This document shows, one piece after another, positions 14,124 to 22,687 of a DNA stretch of 61,530 nucleotides. The DNA is taken from positions 1 to 61,530 of the forward strand of contig JAZRIW010000016.1 in NCBI GenBank assembly GCA_045645505.1, in the 5' to 3' direction. The stretch's first letter is position 1, and each line of letters starts with the position of its first letter. This DNA comes from Fumia sp045645505. Lineage in GTDB: Bacteria; Bacillota; Clostridia; Oscillospirales; Ruminococcaceae. The translations under genes were made by a program, and so were the position numbers. The notes under the pieces were generated by a model that worked only from the letters and a program-made list of their open reading frames with translations, made no database searches and was not told the origin of the DNA.

Positions 14124-14867
14124 CTATCTGTTATCGCTTATCATTTTCTTTTTAAAAATTATCACCGAAATAACAAAAACAGAAATCGTATAAACTATAA
14201 ATACAATAACATTTCTCACCTTTATACTTTCTAAGTTATTATTCATTATACCTTTTAGTATTGATAAAGAAGACTCAAAAGGTAAATATTCACAAATAAC
14301 CCCAAAAACTTCTCCAAGTATTTCTTTTTCAAAATACATTCCACTTGTAAAGCACACGAGCTGAACTATTATACTTGATATACCTGATGCTGACTTTTCA
14401 GAAGAAATACTTCCTATTATAATTCCTGTTGCGATAAATAAAACTGATATTATTATTGACGCAAAAATTGCCCATATTATATTTACACTGAAACTTAATC
14501 CCAATATAATCGCTAAAATAAAAAACAAAACATTCTGAACCAATATAATCGGAATAACCGAAAATATATACCCCAATATATATTCCATCGGTTTCATTGG
14601 ACTGATTCCCAGTCTTATTAACAGAGAGGTTGTTCTGTCTTTGCTTATCAGCACCGATGTAAACATTGTTATAAAAGAAAAGCCGAAAACTACAATTCCG
14701 GGAGTGAAATTTTTAAGCTCATAACTTGCACTTGGTATATCAAATTGCTGAAATACAAAAAGCAAAAACAAAGGTAATATAACAGCGAAAATTAAACTTA
14801 AGGGATCCCTTATAATTTCTTTAAAATTCCTTTTTGCAAAGTTTAATGTTCTCATATTACAGTTCAC
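14124..14867 (-). CDS. ABC-2 type transporter permease
   Basis: 247 residues with six predicted transmembrane segments and an N-terminal RNFKEIIRDPLSLIFAVILP motif typical of ABC-2 permeases of the antibiotic, lipid or bacteriocin exporter class. It overlaps the ATPase gene by 11 bp. Substrate cannot be read from sequence. Forms an exporter with the upstream ATPase. Confidence 0.88.
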   Translation of the reverse strand: MNCNMRTLNFAKRNFKEIIRDPLSLIFAVILPLFLLFVFQQFDIPSASYELKNFTPGIVVFGFSFITMFTSVLISKDRTTSLLIRLGISPMKPMEYILGYIFSVIPIILVQNVLFFILAIILGLSFSVNIIWAIFASIIISVLFIATGIIIGSISSEKSASGISSIIVQLVCFTSGMYFEKEILGEVFGVICEYLPFESSLSILKGIMNNNLESIKVRNVIVFIVYTISVFVISVIIFKKKMISDNR

Positions 14868-15579
14868 CCCCTGTTGATATTTTCACAAATGCATCCTCAA
14901 AATTTTGGGCATCAGCTTTTTTAATCAGTTCATCGGGAGTCCCTGTGGCTACTAATTTTCCTTTTGACATTATTCCTATTCTGTCTGATAAAGTTTCTGC
15001 CTCATTCATATAATGAGTTGTCAATATTATTGTTATTTTCCCTTTTAAGTTTTCAATAACCTTCCATAACTCTTTTCTTGCAATCACATCAAGTCCCAGT
15101 GTCGGCTCGTCCAAAAACAATATTTGAGGCTCATTTATAAGTGAAATTGCTATTGATACTTTTCTTTGCCATCCGCCTGATAAAGTTTTGGCTTTCTGAT
15201 TTAATACTTCATCTAATTTAAAAATTTTAATAAGTTCATTTATTTTTTCTTTTTCATCAGAAATCTTATATACTCTTGCCATAAATTCCAGATTCTCTTT
15301 TACCGAAAGATTTGGAGCAATAGCAGTTTCCTGCGGAGATACATTAAGTATCTCTTTTATTTTTTGTCTGTCTTTAACAATATCAAAACCCTTGATTTTA
15401 ATTTCGCCTTCAGTTGGCAGAATCAATGTTGACAGCATTTTAATTGTTGTTGTCTTTCCGGCACCGTTTGTGCCAAGTAAAGCAAATAATTCACCTTGTT
15501 TTATAGTTAAATTTATTCCATCTACTGCTGTTTTTTCTTTATATCTTTTTGTTAAATTTTTTGTTTCAATTGCTGACAT
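14857..15579 (-). CDS. ABC transporter ATP-binding protein
   Basis: 240 residues with Walker A GTNGAGKTTT, signature LSGGWQRK, Walker B ILFLDEPTLGLD and H-loop TTHYMNEAE. This is the CcmA/NatA-like class that pairs with ABC-2 permeases. It lies 37 nt after the AbrB-type regulator and overlaps the permease gene. Confidence 0.92.
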   Translation of the reverse strand: MSAIETKNLTKRYKEKTAVDGINLTIKQGELFALLGTNGAGKTTTIKMLSTLILPTEGEIKIKGFDIVKDRQKIKEILNVSPQETAIAPNLSVKENLEFMARVYKISDEKEKINELIKIFKLDEVLNQKAKTLSGGWQRKVSIAISLINEPQILFLDEPTLGLDVIARKELWKVIENLKGKITIILTTHYMNEAETLSDRIGIMSKGKLVATGTPDELIKKADAQNFEDAFVKISTGGEL

Positions 15580-15616
15580 TACCGATTCCCTCCCGGCATA
15601 AAAAATTTATCTTATT

Positions 15617-15826
15617 TTATTCTTCTATATCACTGAAAACTTTTTTGATAAAGTCCTGCTGTTTCGCTTTAGGCAAAATTGCTATTCCTCTTTTCTTATC
15701 GCCAAGCACTAAAATTTCATCACCCGGCTTAAAATTATATAATTCTCTTGCTTCTTTAGGAATAACAAATTGTCCCTTTTCACCGATTTTTACCATCCAC
15801 GCATATTTGCCAACAGGTATATTCAT
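15617..15826 (-). CDS. AbrB/SpoVT-family transcriptional regulator
   Basis: 69 residues with a swapped-hairpin AbrB domain: KIGEKGQFVIPKEARELYNFKPGDEIL followed by a basic tail. First gene of the operon with an ABC-2 exporter. The promoter overlaps a 25-bp palindrome, so autoregulation is likely. RBS GGAGAAG lies 6 nt before the ATG. Confidence 0.9.
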   Translation of the reverse strand: MNIPVGKYAWMVKIGEKGQFVIPKEARELYNFKPGDEILVLGDKKRGIAILPKAKQQDFIKKVFSDIEE

Positions 15827-15841
15827 ATTCGCTTCTCCTTA

Positions 15842-15866
15842 GTATGATTAGTATGAATAATCATAC
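15842..15866. promoter_or_regulatory. Palindromic operator over the abrB-ABC promoter
   Basis: GTATGATTA-N7-TAATCATAC. The right arm includes the -10 element, and the centre carries a third GTATGA copy. Probable autoregulatory site of the AbrB-type protein. Confidence 0.7.
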
Positions 15867-15888
15867 CACAATTTTATATAAATGTCAA
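15860..15888 (-). promoter_or_regulatory. Promoter of the abrB-ABC operon
   Basis: Minus strand TTGACA, 17-bp spacer, TATGAT; the -10 lies within the operator at 15842-15866. Confidence 0.8.
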
Positions 15889-15939
15889 CTACACCAAAAA
15901 TAAACACTATAAATATCTGATTGTTATTTACCTATATCA

Positions 15940-15973
15940 AAAAAGACAGAACTTAAAAAAGTTCTGTCTTTTT
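15940..15973. terminator. Terminator of the two-component operon
   Basis: 15-bp stem AAAAAGACAGAACTT with a 4-nt loop and T/A tracts, just after the histidine kinase stop. Confidence 0.88.
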
Positions 15974-15979
15974 AGTTTT

Positions 15980-17329
15980 CTATAATATAATTCTGAATTT
16001 TGTTCCCCCATCAACACTGCTTTTCACAGTAATTTCTCCGCCATGCAATTCAATTATACTTTTCACCATAGAAAGTCCAAGTCCGCTACTGCCATATTCA
16101 TCATTACGAACGTTATCAACTCTGTAAAAACGAGTCCATATCTTATCAATATGTTCTTCAGATATCCCGACTCCATTATCCTCAATGATAATTTCTGTTT
16201 TATCATCAATTTTTGATGCTGATACAGAAACATGGCCGGATTTATTACCATATTTAATACCATTGCTTATAAGGTTTGTAACCACAGAAAGAAGCAAAGA
16301 TTCATCCGCATCAACTATGGTTCCCTCAGCTACATCTGAAAAAATCAAAATTTCTTTTTGTGCTGCCAATTCTTTCATACTATCCACCGCAACATCAATA
16401 ATAACACTGAGATCAACTTTTTCCTTATTTAATTTATATCTGTTTCCATCAATTCTCGCAAGAAGCAAAAGTCTCGATATAAGCTTGGAAACCTGTTTTG
16501 ATTTATCGACTATAGTCTGCACAAGTTCCCTTTCTTTCTCATCTTTTGCAATATCAAGTAGATATTCTCCCTGAGCAAGAATAACACTGACAGGTGTTCT
16601 GAGTTCATGAGAAACATCTGATGTGAACTGTTTTTCCTTAATAATCAGATTTTCAATTTTATCAAGCATTCTGTTGAGCGTTACCGACAAATGATGAAGC
16701 TCGTCCTCTTTTGCATCAGGCAATATTTCAATCCTTCTGCTTATATCTTTCTGATAAGAAATATCATTCGCAGTTTTTACTATGTTTTTTATAGGGCTGA
16801 AAACTCTTCCTGTAATATAATATCCGCCAAGTGCCGTCAAAAACAAAATAATCGGAATTAAAATCAGCATAATAATTATAGCAGACCTTCCAAAAAGCAT
16901 TGTGGAATTAACTGACTCAACACCCCTTATCCAGAAACCGCCACGCATTCCGGGAGGGTTCAAGGCTTTTGTATCATAAACGACATATTCTTTTCCATCG
17001 ATAGTTTCTCTGCGTGGAACTCCCTCCTTGAAAGGAATATTCACAACATCATAAATATACTGTCCCACGATATATTTACCATCTGCTTCATATATTGACA
17101 CGTTCTTAAATTCTTCTTCACTCTGAACCAAATCAAAAACTTCTCTTTGCATTTTAGATAGTTTTTCTGTCACCTGAGTAACCTGTAAAATCACATCTTT
17201 TTCTACACTATCTATTGAGAGCTGATAAGAAAGTCCCCCAACCAACGACAATACAACAAATATAAGTAAAAACATAAGTGACGTGTACCATATTGTTATA
17301 CGTATTTTGATAGAAGCGTTTTTTTTCAT
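15980..17329 (-). CDS. Sensor histidine kinase (HAMP, HisKA, HATPase)
   Basis: 449 residues. TM1 at about 9-31, an extracellular sensor of about 110 residues, TM2 at about 150-172, a HAMP domain, HisKA with FTSDVSHELRTP (phospho-acceptor His about 242), and a HATPase domain with N-box LISNGIKYGNK, G1 DNGVGIS and GSSGLGLSMVKSI. The sensor region is not from a named family. Starts 1 nt after the response regulator stop. Signal unknown; the neighbouring CotH/VTC operon is the obvious target. Confidence 0.93.
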   Translation of the reverse strand: MKKNASIKIRITIWYTSLMFLLIFVVLSLVGGLSYQLSIDSVEKDVILQVTQVTEKLSKMQREVFDLVQSEEEFKNVSIYEADGKYIVGQYIYDVVNIPFKEGVPRRETIDGKEYVVYDTKALNPPGMRGGFWIRGVESVNSTMLFGRSAIIIMLILIPIILFLTALGGYYITGRVFSPIKNIVKTANDISYQKDISRRIEILPDAKEDELHHLSVTLNRMLDKIENLIIKEKQFTSDVSHELRTPVSVILAQGEYLLDIAKDEKERELVQTIVDKSKQVSKLISRLLLLARIDGNRYKLNKEKVDLSVIIDVAVDSMKELAAQKEILIFSDVAEGTIVDADESLLLSVVTNLISNGIKYGNKSGHVSVSASKIDDKTEIIIEDNGVGISEEHIDKIWTRFYRVDNVRNDEYGSSGLGLSMVKSIIELHGGEITVKSSVDGGTKFRIIL

Positions 17330-17330
17330 T

Positions 17331-18002
17331 TTAATCTTCCTTTATCACATAACCTACATTTTTGATTGTGTGAAGTAATTTTTTGTCAAATTTATCATCA
17401 ATTTTTTTACGAAGGTGATGTATATACACCTTTACAACATCGCTTGAGCATTCATATTCATAGTTCCATATATTTTCTTCAATTTTTTCCTTTGATACGA
17501 TAATCCCTTTATTTCTCATAAGATATTCAAGTACCGAATACTCCTTTGACGAAAGTTCAATTACCGTATCTTTACGCTTTACAACCCTTTTGTTTGTATC
17601 AACACTTAAATCTGCAATCTCAAGTATATTTCCCGTTACATTCTCTTTCACACGGAGCATAGCTCTTACTCTTGCGCAAAGAATATCAAAAGAAAATGGT
17701 TTTGTAAGATAATCATTTGCTCCTGTATCAAGTCCTTTTATTATATCTTCATCTGAATCCTTTGCTGTAAGCATCAAAACCGGAGTCAAAATCTTCTTCT
17801 CACGCATAATTCTGAGAACGGTAAATCCATTTATTTTTGGCATCATAACATCAAGTATAATCCCATCATACTGTGCATTCTCTACATAATATAAAGCATC
17901 TTCACCATCAAAACAATTATCAACCGTATAACCGATTTTTGTAAGTCTTTCAGTCAACGTCTTATTAAGATTCTTTTCATCTTCAACCACCAAAAGTCGC
18001 AT
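17331..18002 (-). CDS. OmpR-family response regulator
   Basis: 223 residues from ATG 18002 (AGGGGTGA upstream). The receiver domain has acidic VVEDE, phospho-acceptor Asp51 in ILDVMMP, and K101-type LTKPF. The C-terminal winged helix has ELSSKEYSVLEYLMRN and SDVVKVYIHHLRKK. OmpR/PhoB proteins bind direct repeats with an 11-bp period; such a repeat stands at the promoter of the VTC-CotH operon (21780-21799). Cognate of the adjacent kinase. Confidence 0.94.
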   Translation of the reverse strand: MRLLVVEDEKNLNKTLTERLTKIGYTVDNCFDGEDALYYVENAQYDGIILDVMMPKINGFTVLRIMREKKILTPVLMLTAKDSDEDIIKGLDTGANDYLTKPFSFDILCARVRAMLRVKENVTGNILEIADLSVDTNKRVVKRKDTVIELSSKEYSVLEYLMRNKGIIVSKEKIEENIWNYEYECSSDVVKVYIHHLRKKIDDKFDKKLLHTIKNVGYVIKED

Positions 18003-18083
18003 AAAATCACCCCTTTTGTTCATCTGATCCCATAATATTATAACTCAAATCACAAAAAATGTAAAACTTCATATATAACATTC

Positions 18084-18110
18084 AGGGTGTGACAACTATA
18101 GCCACACCCT
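18084..18110. terminator. Hairpin after the CotH operon (weak terminator)
   Basis: AGGGTGTG pairs with CACACCCT across an 11-nt loop. There is no clear T run, so termination may be partial and read-through into the two-component genes possible. Confidence 0.35.
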
Positions 18111-18132
18111 ATTAAATCGCCATTTTAATTGT

Positions 18133-19770
18133 TTATGACTTTCCTCCGAATGGTTGACGTACACCGTCACCTTTGTCACCACCGAAACCACCCATCATAA
18201 ACTGTCCCAAGTCAGTAAGATTTAAATGTGATGCATCAACAAGTTTTGATGAATCCGCTTTTTGACCTTCTGAGGTTGAAGGAATTATTCCATCGAGCTG
18301 ACCTTTAATACTCTCTGCGCGGAGCATCACAGCATTATATAAAACCTCTGTACCTTTTTTGTATTCTTCATAGGTGTACATACTGTTAGGATCAGTTTTC
18401 ATAAGCTCGTCTATCTGTGTGGTAATTCTGTTATAAGTTTCATTAAAAACACCGCCATACAGATATTCGTTCACAAGCTTATTATAATATTCGTGATAAC
18501 GGGCTTTGTATTCTTCATTTTCCAAAACAAAATCAAATAACCTTGTTCCCTGCCATAAATCATCAACAGGCTCGTTGATAACATCTGAACTTTCACCGCG
18601 GTGCATTCCACCAAAAGAAAGGTTATAATCCCACGGTAAAATACTTATCTGACCATTCTCTTCATAAAGATAATAATTATGCGACATAGAACCGCTTAAA
18701 CTATCATCATTAACAGAAAAATTATGAACAGCCATATATTTAAGCACTTGATCCACATCAATATACTTTTCAATATTCGTTTTACCATGCACATTTTCTA
18801 AAGCTTCAACAACTCTTTTATAGTCAGATTCTTTACCATCAGTAATCTCGCTATTCCATATTGTCTGATAACTATCTAAATTATCATCAGAATAATTTAA
18901 GTTACTGCCACCACCTTTACCGCCTAAATCACCAAGTCTGCCACGCTCGGCACCATCGAGGTTTTCCATATCAAATGACTTCATTTTATCCCTGAAATCC
19001 TCATCGTCAAAATCACCGTTAAATTCTGAAGGGAAGGGCATATTTTTAAAATCATCAGGAATTTCAAACTGACCTTCCGGCGGTGTCGGGAAATTATTTA
19101 AAGCAGAATTTTTATCACCTTTATTTCCTCCGCCACCCATATTGTCAGGCTTATACAGATAACCCTTTTTGATACCATAATTTCTTAACATAAAACTGTC
19201 TTCAATAGCTTCAAGTGCAAGATACACACCAAAATATTCATCATTAACAGAAATTTTCGCATAATTATATAAAGAAGCATCTGCATCTAAAAACTTAAAC
19301 ATATCATAAATGATAGCTTCTTTCATATTGGTAGTATCGGCATAACTATTATTCAGTGTCAGTTTATCTAGCCCAAAACAAGTTTGTCCGTCAACAAATT
19401 GGTCAAATTCGAGTTTGAAACTATATCTGTTATTATCAGGATCACTTGCAATAGAAGAAAGACTTGTGTTACCTTTAGGTCTTATACCAACCTGCTTGAA
19501 TGTAGTACCGTTTATAACAATATCACATTCATAATATTGTTCATTTATCGCATTCTGAAGCATTTCGTTCCACTTAGCATCATCTATAACAATATTTATA
19601 TCAAGAATATTACTTGTATCAAATAACTTTTCCTCATATTCCACACTATAGCCCGTATTATTAACTAAAGGCAAAAGCTTATCATAAAAAGCCATAGCAA
19701 GAACACATAAAACTAATGTAACAGATATAAGTGCAATAGTTATTTTAGTTATATATTTGCTTGATAACAT
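18133..19770 (-). CDS. CotH kinase family protein, membrane anchored
   Basis: 545 residues from ATG 19770 (AAAAGGAGG at 8 nt). One N-terminal transmembrane segment (about 10-30) precedes an extracellular CotH domain (about 45-500), with KGNTS, FDQFVDG...FGLDKLTLNN, NYAKISVNDEYFGVYLALE and the metal-site motif ILPWDYNLSFGG. A Gly/Asp/Pro-rich insert occupies about 205-300. CotH kinases phosphorylate spore-coat proteins in Bacillus; the role of the VTC-linked group is unknown. Last gene of the VTC-DUF4956 operon. Confidence 0.88.
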   Translation of the reverse strand: MLSSKYITKITIALISVTLVLCVLAMAFYDKLLPLVNNTGYSVEYEEKLFDTSNILDINIVIDDAKWNEMLQNAINEQYYECDIVINGTTFKQVGIRPKGNTSLSSIASDPDNNRYSFKLEFDQFVDGQTCFGLDKLTLNNSYADTTNMKEAIIYDMFKFLDADASLYNYAKISVNDEYFGVYLALEAIEDSFMLRNYGIKKGYLYKPDNMGGGGNKGDKNSALNNFPTPPEGQFEIPDDFKNMPFPSEFNGDFDDEDFRDKMKSFDMENLDGAERGRLGDLGGKGGGSNLNYSDDNLDSYQTIWNSEITDGKESDYKRVVEALENVHGKTNIEKYIDVDQVLKYMAVHNFSVNDDSLSGSMSHNYYLYEENGQISILPWDYNLSFGGMHRGESSDVINEPVDDLWQGTRLFDFVLENEEYKARYHEYYNKLVNEYLYGGVFNETYNRITTQIDELMKTDPNSMYTYEEYKKGTEVLYNAVMLRAESIKGQLDGIIPSTSEGQKADSSKLVDASHLNLTDLGQFMMGGFGGDKGDGVRQPFGGKS

Positions 19771-19812
19771 ATAAGTCCTCCTTTTCATTAAAATTTAATT
19801 ATAATAAATATT

Positions 19813-20331
19813 TTAATAATTCTTTCTTCTGTAAAAAACAACAAAAACAAATGCCAATGCCAAAAGGATTACAGAAGTTATCGGAGTAGAATATGTTTTA
19901 ACAAATCCTGAAAAACCTAAGGGTTCTTCTTTAACAGCATTCTGACCATTTTGCATATTACCGGGAAATCTGTCTGCACCTTCAGGCATCTTATCACCAA
20001 AAGGTGAGTTTTTATTTTGTGTATCAGTTGATTCTTCAGTATTTTCAGACGGCTTTTGATTTTCTTCAGTTACACCCGTATCTGGTTTAGAAGCAGATAC
20101 TTCTGTATCAGTGTTTCGTTCAGGTGGCATAAATTCACCTTCATTTTGAGGCTTAGTGAATTCTCCCTCCATAGGTGTAAAATCATCAGGAGGCATTTGT
20201 CCCTTATCAGGACGCTCACCCATACTCTGCTGTTTATTTGGTGCCACTTCATTAACTGCACTTAAAGTCATCATATTCACACTGAATATCAGGCAAAACA
20301 CAAAAACTATTGCGATTACTTTTTTAAGCAT
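19813..20331 (-). CDS. Secreted Pro/Glu-rich protein with C-terminal membrane anchor
   Basis: 172 residues with a signal peptide (1-25), a low-complexity region rich in Pro, Met, Glu and Asn (about 35-135), then one transmembrane helix (about 148-165) and a short basic tail (RRKNY). No LPXTG motif. The acidic/Pro/Met style of the linker resembles the insert in the adjacent CotH protein (PPDDF, PPEG, PMEG). No family recognised. Its place in the operon suggests it is a surface partner or substrate of CotH. Confidence 0.7.
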   Translation of the reverse strand: MLKKVIAIVFVFCLIFSVNMMTLSAVNEVAPNKQQSMGERPDKGQMPPDDFTPMEGEFTKPQNEGEFMPPERNTDTEVSASKPDTGVTEENQKPSENTEESTDTQNKNSPFGDKMPEGADRFPGNMQNGQNAVKEEPLGFSGFVKTYSTPITSVILLALAFVFVVFYRRKNY

Positions 20332-20349
20332 TTTATGTCCCCCTCTTTA

Positions 20350-21021
20350 TTACGACATATATTCGCCGTTATAGGAAACCAAAACTGCATTTACTACACC
20401 ATCAACTTCAGAAATTTTATTTATAAAACCTGTATTATCGTCTTTAATCCTGACTTCATAAGTAAGCTCTATGCCTAATTTATTTACTGATTTTGATTTT
20501 AAAAGACTCTTTTTCGCTTCTTCCTTAATAAGTTTATAAGCTTTATTTTCTGTTTCTTCATCTTTACAACTTACAACAAGTATATACGGAGTATCGCCAA
20601 GCTTTCTTGTTGAAAAAATAACGATAATAACACCAATTATAACAGAACCAATAATTGCAAGAGGAAGAAGTCCTGCACCGAGAACAATACCTACTGCGAT
20701 TGCCCAGAATAAAAACGCTATATCCATAGGCTCTTTTATTGCTGTCCTGAAACGAACAATAGAAAGCGCACCAACCATACCAAGTGACAATACAACATTA
20801 GATGTTACTGCAATAATAACAAGGCTTGTAATCATTGAGATAGCAATTAAAGAAACTCCGAATGAATCTGAATACATAACACCCTGATATACCTTTTTAT
20901 AGATTAAAAATATAAAAAGGCCTATTACAAAAGAAAGCGAAAGTGCCAAAAGCACGTCAAGTGTTGAAAAAGAATTGATGTTTGATAAAAAACTTGATTT
21001 AAATATGTCTGAAAAAGTCAT
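20350..21021 (-). CDS. DUF4956 family membrane protein
   Basis: 223 residues with four transmembrane segments in the N-terminal two-thirds (SFVIGLFIFLIY, ISMITSLVIIAVTSN, AFLFWAIAVGIVLGAG, IGSVIIGVIIVIF) and a cytoplasmic ferredoxin-like C-terminal domain. The motif SIVRFRTAIKEP between TM2 and TM3 is characteristic of DUF4956. The family regularly stands beside VTC-domain genes, as here (25 nt downstream of it). Function unknown; a membrane partner for polyphosphate polymerisation is a reasonable inference. Confidence 0.88.
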   Translation of the reverse strand: MTFSDIFKSSFLSNINSFSTLDVLLALSLSFVIGLFIFLIYKKVYQGVMYSDSFGVSLIAISMITSLVIIAVTSNVVLSLGMVGALSIVRFRTAIKEPMDIAFLFWAIAVGIVLGAGLLPLAIIGSVIIGVIIVIFSTRKLGDTPYILVVSCKDEETENKAYKLIKEEAKKSLLKSKSVNKLGIELTYEVRIKDDNTGFINKISEVDGVVNAVLVSYNGEYMS

Positions 21022-21046
21022 AAAGTTTTCATCCTTTCAAAAATTA

Positions 21047-21712
21047 TTATATTCTTATTGCTGCATATTTTGAAAAAGCAGCGCTTCTTCTTGATCTGAC
21101 CTGAACTAAATCTCTGATAACCTGCGGTAAATATTCATCCCATTTCACCTCTAAAATTATATTATGATAAGTCTGTAAAAAAGGCAAATCAGGATTTAAA
21201 AACTCTTTTACATTATTACTGCCGCAGATGTTCATATCAAAAGTTACCCTGACATTCCCCCTTGGATACACAAAACATTCGCGCGTATATCCCACAATAC
21301 ATTTCGGACGAAGTAATTGATACTTCATTTTTGAATATAATTCACGCATCAGTTCATGTTTGCCGTCCATCATAAACTGAATATCTCCATCGATAATCTT
21401 CTGACATTCCTCTTTGGTAATTCTGCAGGTTACCTTATTGCATAATCCATTTATTTTACTTTTCTTTTCAAGTTTTATAAATGAAGTATCCGTTCCATAA
21501 TACCTTATACGAAATTTTTCCCGCTTATTCACTCCGTCAATTTTCTCGCGAAGTGCCTTATCCATATAATTATCAAAATACAAGCTCTTTACAAAATATG
21601 TCCCGTCCGACTCACAATTCAAATCATGCTTTGCGACAGCAGAAAGTCTTTGTCTGAGCGAATAAACATCTCCTAAATTTATCTGATGTTTATATTCATT
21701 TCTGAAATTCAC
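21047..21712 (-). CDS. VTC-domain polyphosphate polymerase-like protein
   Basis: 221 residues. The start is GTG at 21712, with GGAGGTG 7 nt upstream; the nearby ATG is out of frame. The domain is a VTC tunnel fold with basic residues at RNEYKHQI, REKFRIRYYG, IKLEKKSK and EVKWDEYLP, as in polyphosphate polymerase Vtc4 and CYTH-type enzymes. First gene of an operon with DUF4956, a Pro-rich membrane protein and CotH. Polymer chemistry not proven for this bacterial group. Confidence 0.88.
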   Translation of the reverse strand: MNFRNEYKHQINLGDVYSLRQRLSAVAKHDLNCESDGTYFVKSLYFDNYMDKALREKIDGVNKREKFRIRYYGTDTSFIKLEKKSKINGLCNKVTCRITKEECQKIIDGDIQFMMDGKHELMRELYSKMKYQLLRPKCIVGYTRECFVYPRGNVRVTFDMNICGSNNVKEFLNPDLPFLQTYHNIILEVKWDEYLPQVIRDLVQVRSRRSAAFSKYAAIRI

Positions 21713-21766
21713 TCATTATCACCTCCAAAACAGGTAAACTAAAAGTATTTTTCTACTTTCAAAATA

Positions 21767-21799
21767 ATCATAAAAGCATAAAGTTAAACCAAAGTTAAA
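21767..21799 (-). promoter_or_regulatory. Promoter with OmpR-type direct repeat, VTC-CotH operon
   Basis: On the minus strand TTTAACTTT-GG-TTTAACTTT (21780-21799), a 9-bp direct repeat with an 11-bp period, then TATGAT (21767-21772) 10 nt after TTTAAC. The repeats occupy the -35 position, as in promoters activated by OmpR/PhoB-type regulators. Confidence 0.65.
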
Positions 21800-21859
21800 G
21801 ATAATTTATTTTATCAGAATATATTAAAAAACATAATAAAAAATATTAAAATTTTATAA

Positions 21860-21905
21860 AAAAACTCCCTTAATATGTGTTAATACACAATTAAAGGAGT
21901 TTTTA
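21860..21905. terminator. Terminator after the adhE-phosphotransferase operon
   Basis: Interrupted stem AAAAACTCC...TTAAT...TGTGT pairing with ACACA...ATTAA...GGAGTTTTT, with T/A tracts on both sides. The adjoining 21800-21859 is AT-rich without further features. Confidence 0.75.
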
Positions 21906-21929
21906 TTAACTTATACAGGGTAGTTGTTT

Positions 21930-22670
21930 TTATTCATAATCCACAACGTTAACCCATGAATGTAAAAATTCACGTTCCTTTTCATTGCCCTTAACAGACT
22001 GTGAAGCAGCAACAATCGGCATCCATTTCTGTACATACTGTTTTGCGGTATTGCTCTTTTTACAGAAGATATCAAGATATTTCTTAGCACCTTCATTGTC
22101 ACCGTTAAGTGAGAATAAAAGATAAGTTCTTGCTACGTCTGCTGAAGCATTACCCTGAGTTGCATGAGACCAGTCGATAATATAAGCTTTATTGTCAGGA
22201 GTGATAATTATGTTTGAAAAGTTAAAATCGCCATGACAAACCTTATTATGCTTAGGCATACCCTCTAAACGGGTATGAAGCTCATATCTTGTAGTTGCAT
22301 CAAAATCAGAAAGACTGATTTTTCTGTTCATCTTATCTTTAAGCTTTGTGAGTAAAGGACTTTTCTTAGAATGAACTGTAAGCTGTAAATCAACAAGCAT
22401 TTCGATGTACTCGTCTTTTTTCTCGGGATTTTCTTTAATAAGCTCAGCTAAAGTTTTGCCCTCAATATACTCTAAAACTATTGCCCATTTTCCGTCAATC
22501 TTTGTTACTTCTAAGATTTTGGGAATATTAAGCTCTGTTTCTTCTATTCTTGCCTGATTTAAAGCCTCATTTAAAACATCAGCCTTTGAATAGCATTCAT
22601 CAAAAACCTTTATACATCTGTCTCCGTCGCGGTAAATAGTTTTATTTAATCTTTTTACTATTACGTTCAT
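21930..22670 (-). CDS. Aminoglycoside phosphotransferase/choline kinase-fold protein
   Basis: 246 residues of the small-molecule kinase fold: N-lobe with ALEYIEG-type hinge (VLEYIEGKTLAELI), catalytic loop CHGDFNFSNII (Asp and Asn present) and metal motif IIDWSHATQG. It belongs to the APH-like family often annotated TIGR02172. It follows adhE by 17 nt and is co-transcribed with it. True substrate unknown; a resistance function is unlikely in this context. Confidence 0.8.
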   Translation of the reverse strand: MNVIVKRLNKTIYRDGDRCIKVFDECYSKADVLNEALNQARIEETELNIPKILEVTKIDGKWAIVLEYIEGKTLAELIKENPEKKDEYIEMLVDLQLTVHSKKSPLLTKLKDKMNRKISLSDFDATTRYELHTRLEGMPKHNKVCHGDFNFSNIIITPDNKAYIIDWSHATQGNASADVARTYLLFSLNGDNEGAKKYLDIFCKKSNTAKQYVQKWMPIVAASQSVKGNEKEREFLHSWVNVVDYE

Positions 22671-22687
22671 TTATATTCCTCCTCAAA

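Noticed and set aside
19813..20331. Sortase-anchored surface protein
   Set aside because: C-terminal helix and basic tail are present but no LPXTG-like motif precedes them.
21930..22670. Aminoglycoside resistance gene
   Set aside because: The fold is shared by many housekeeping kinases, and it sits in an adhE operon with chromosomal base composition.
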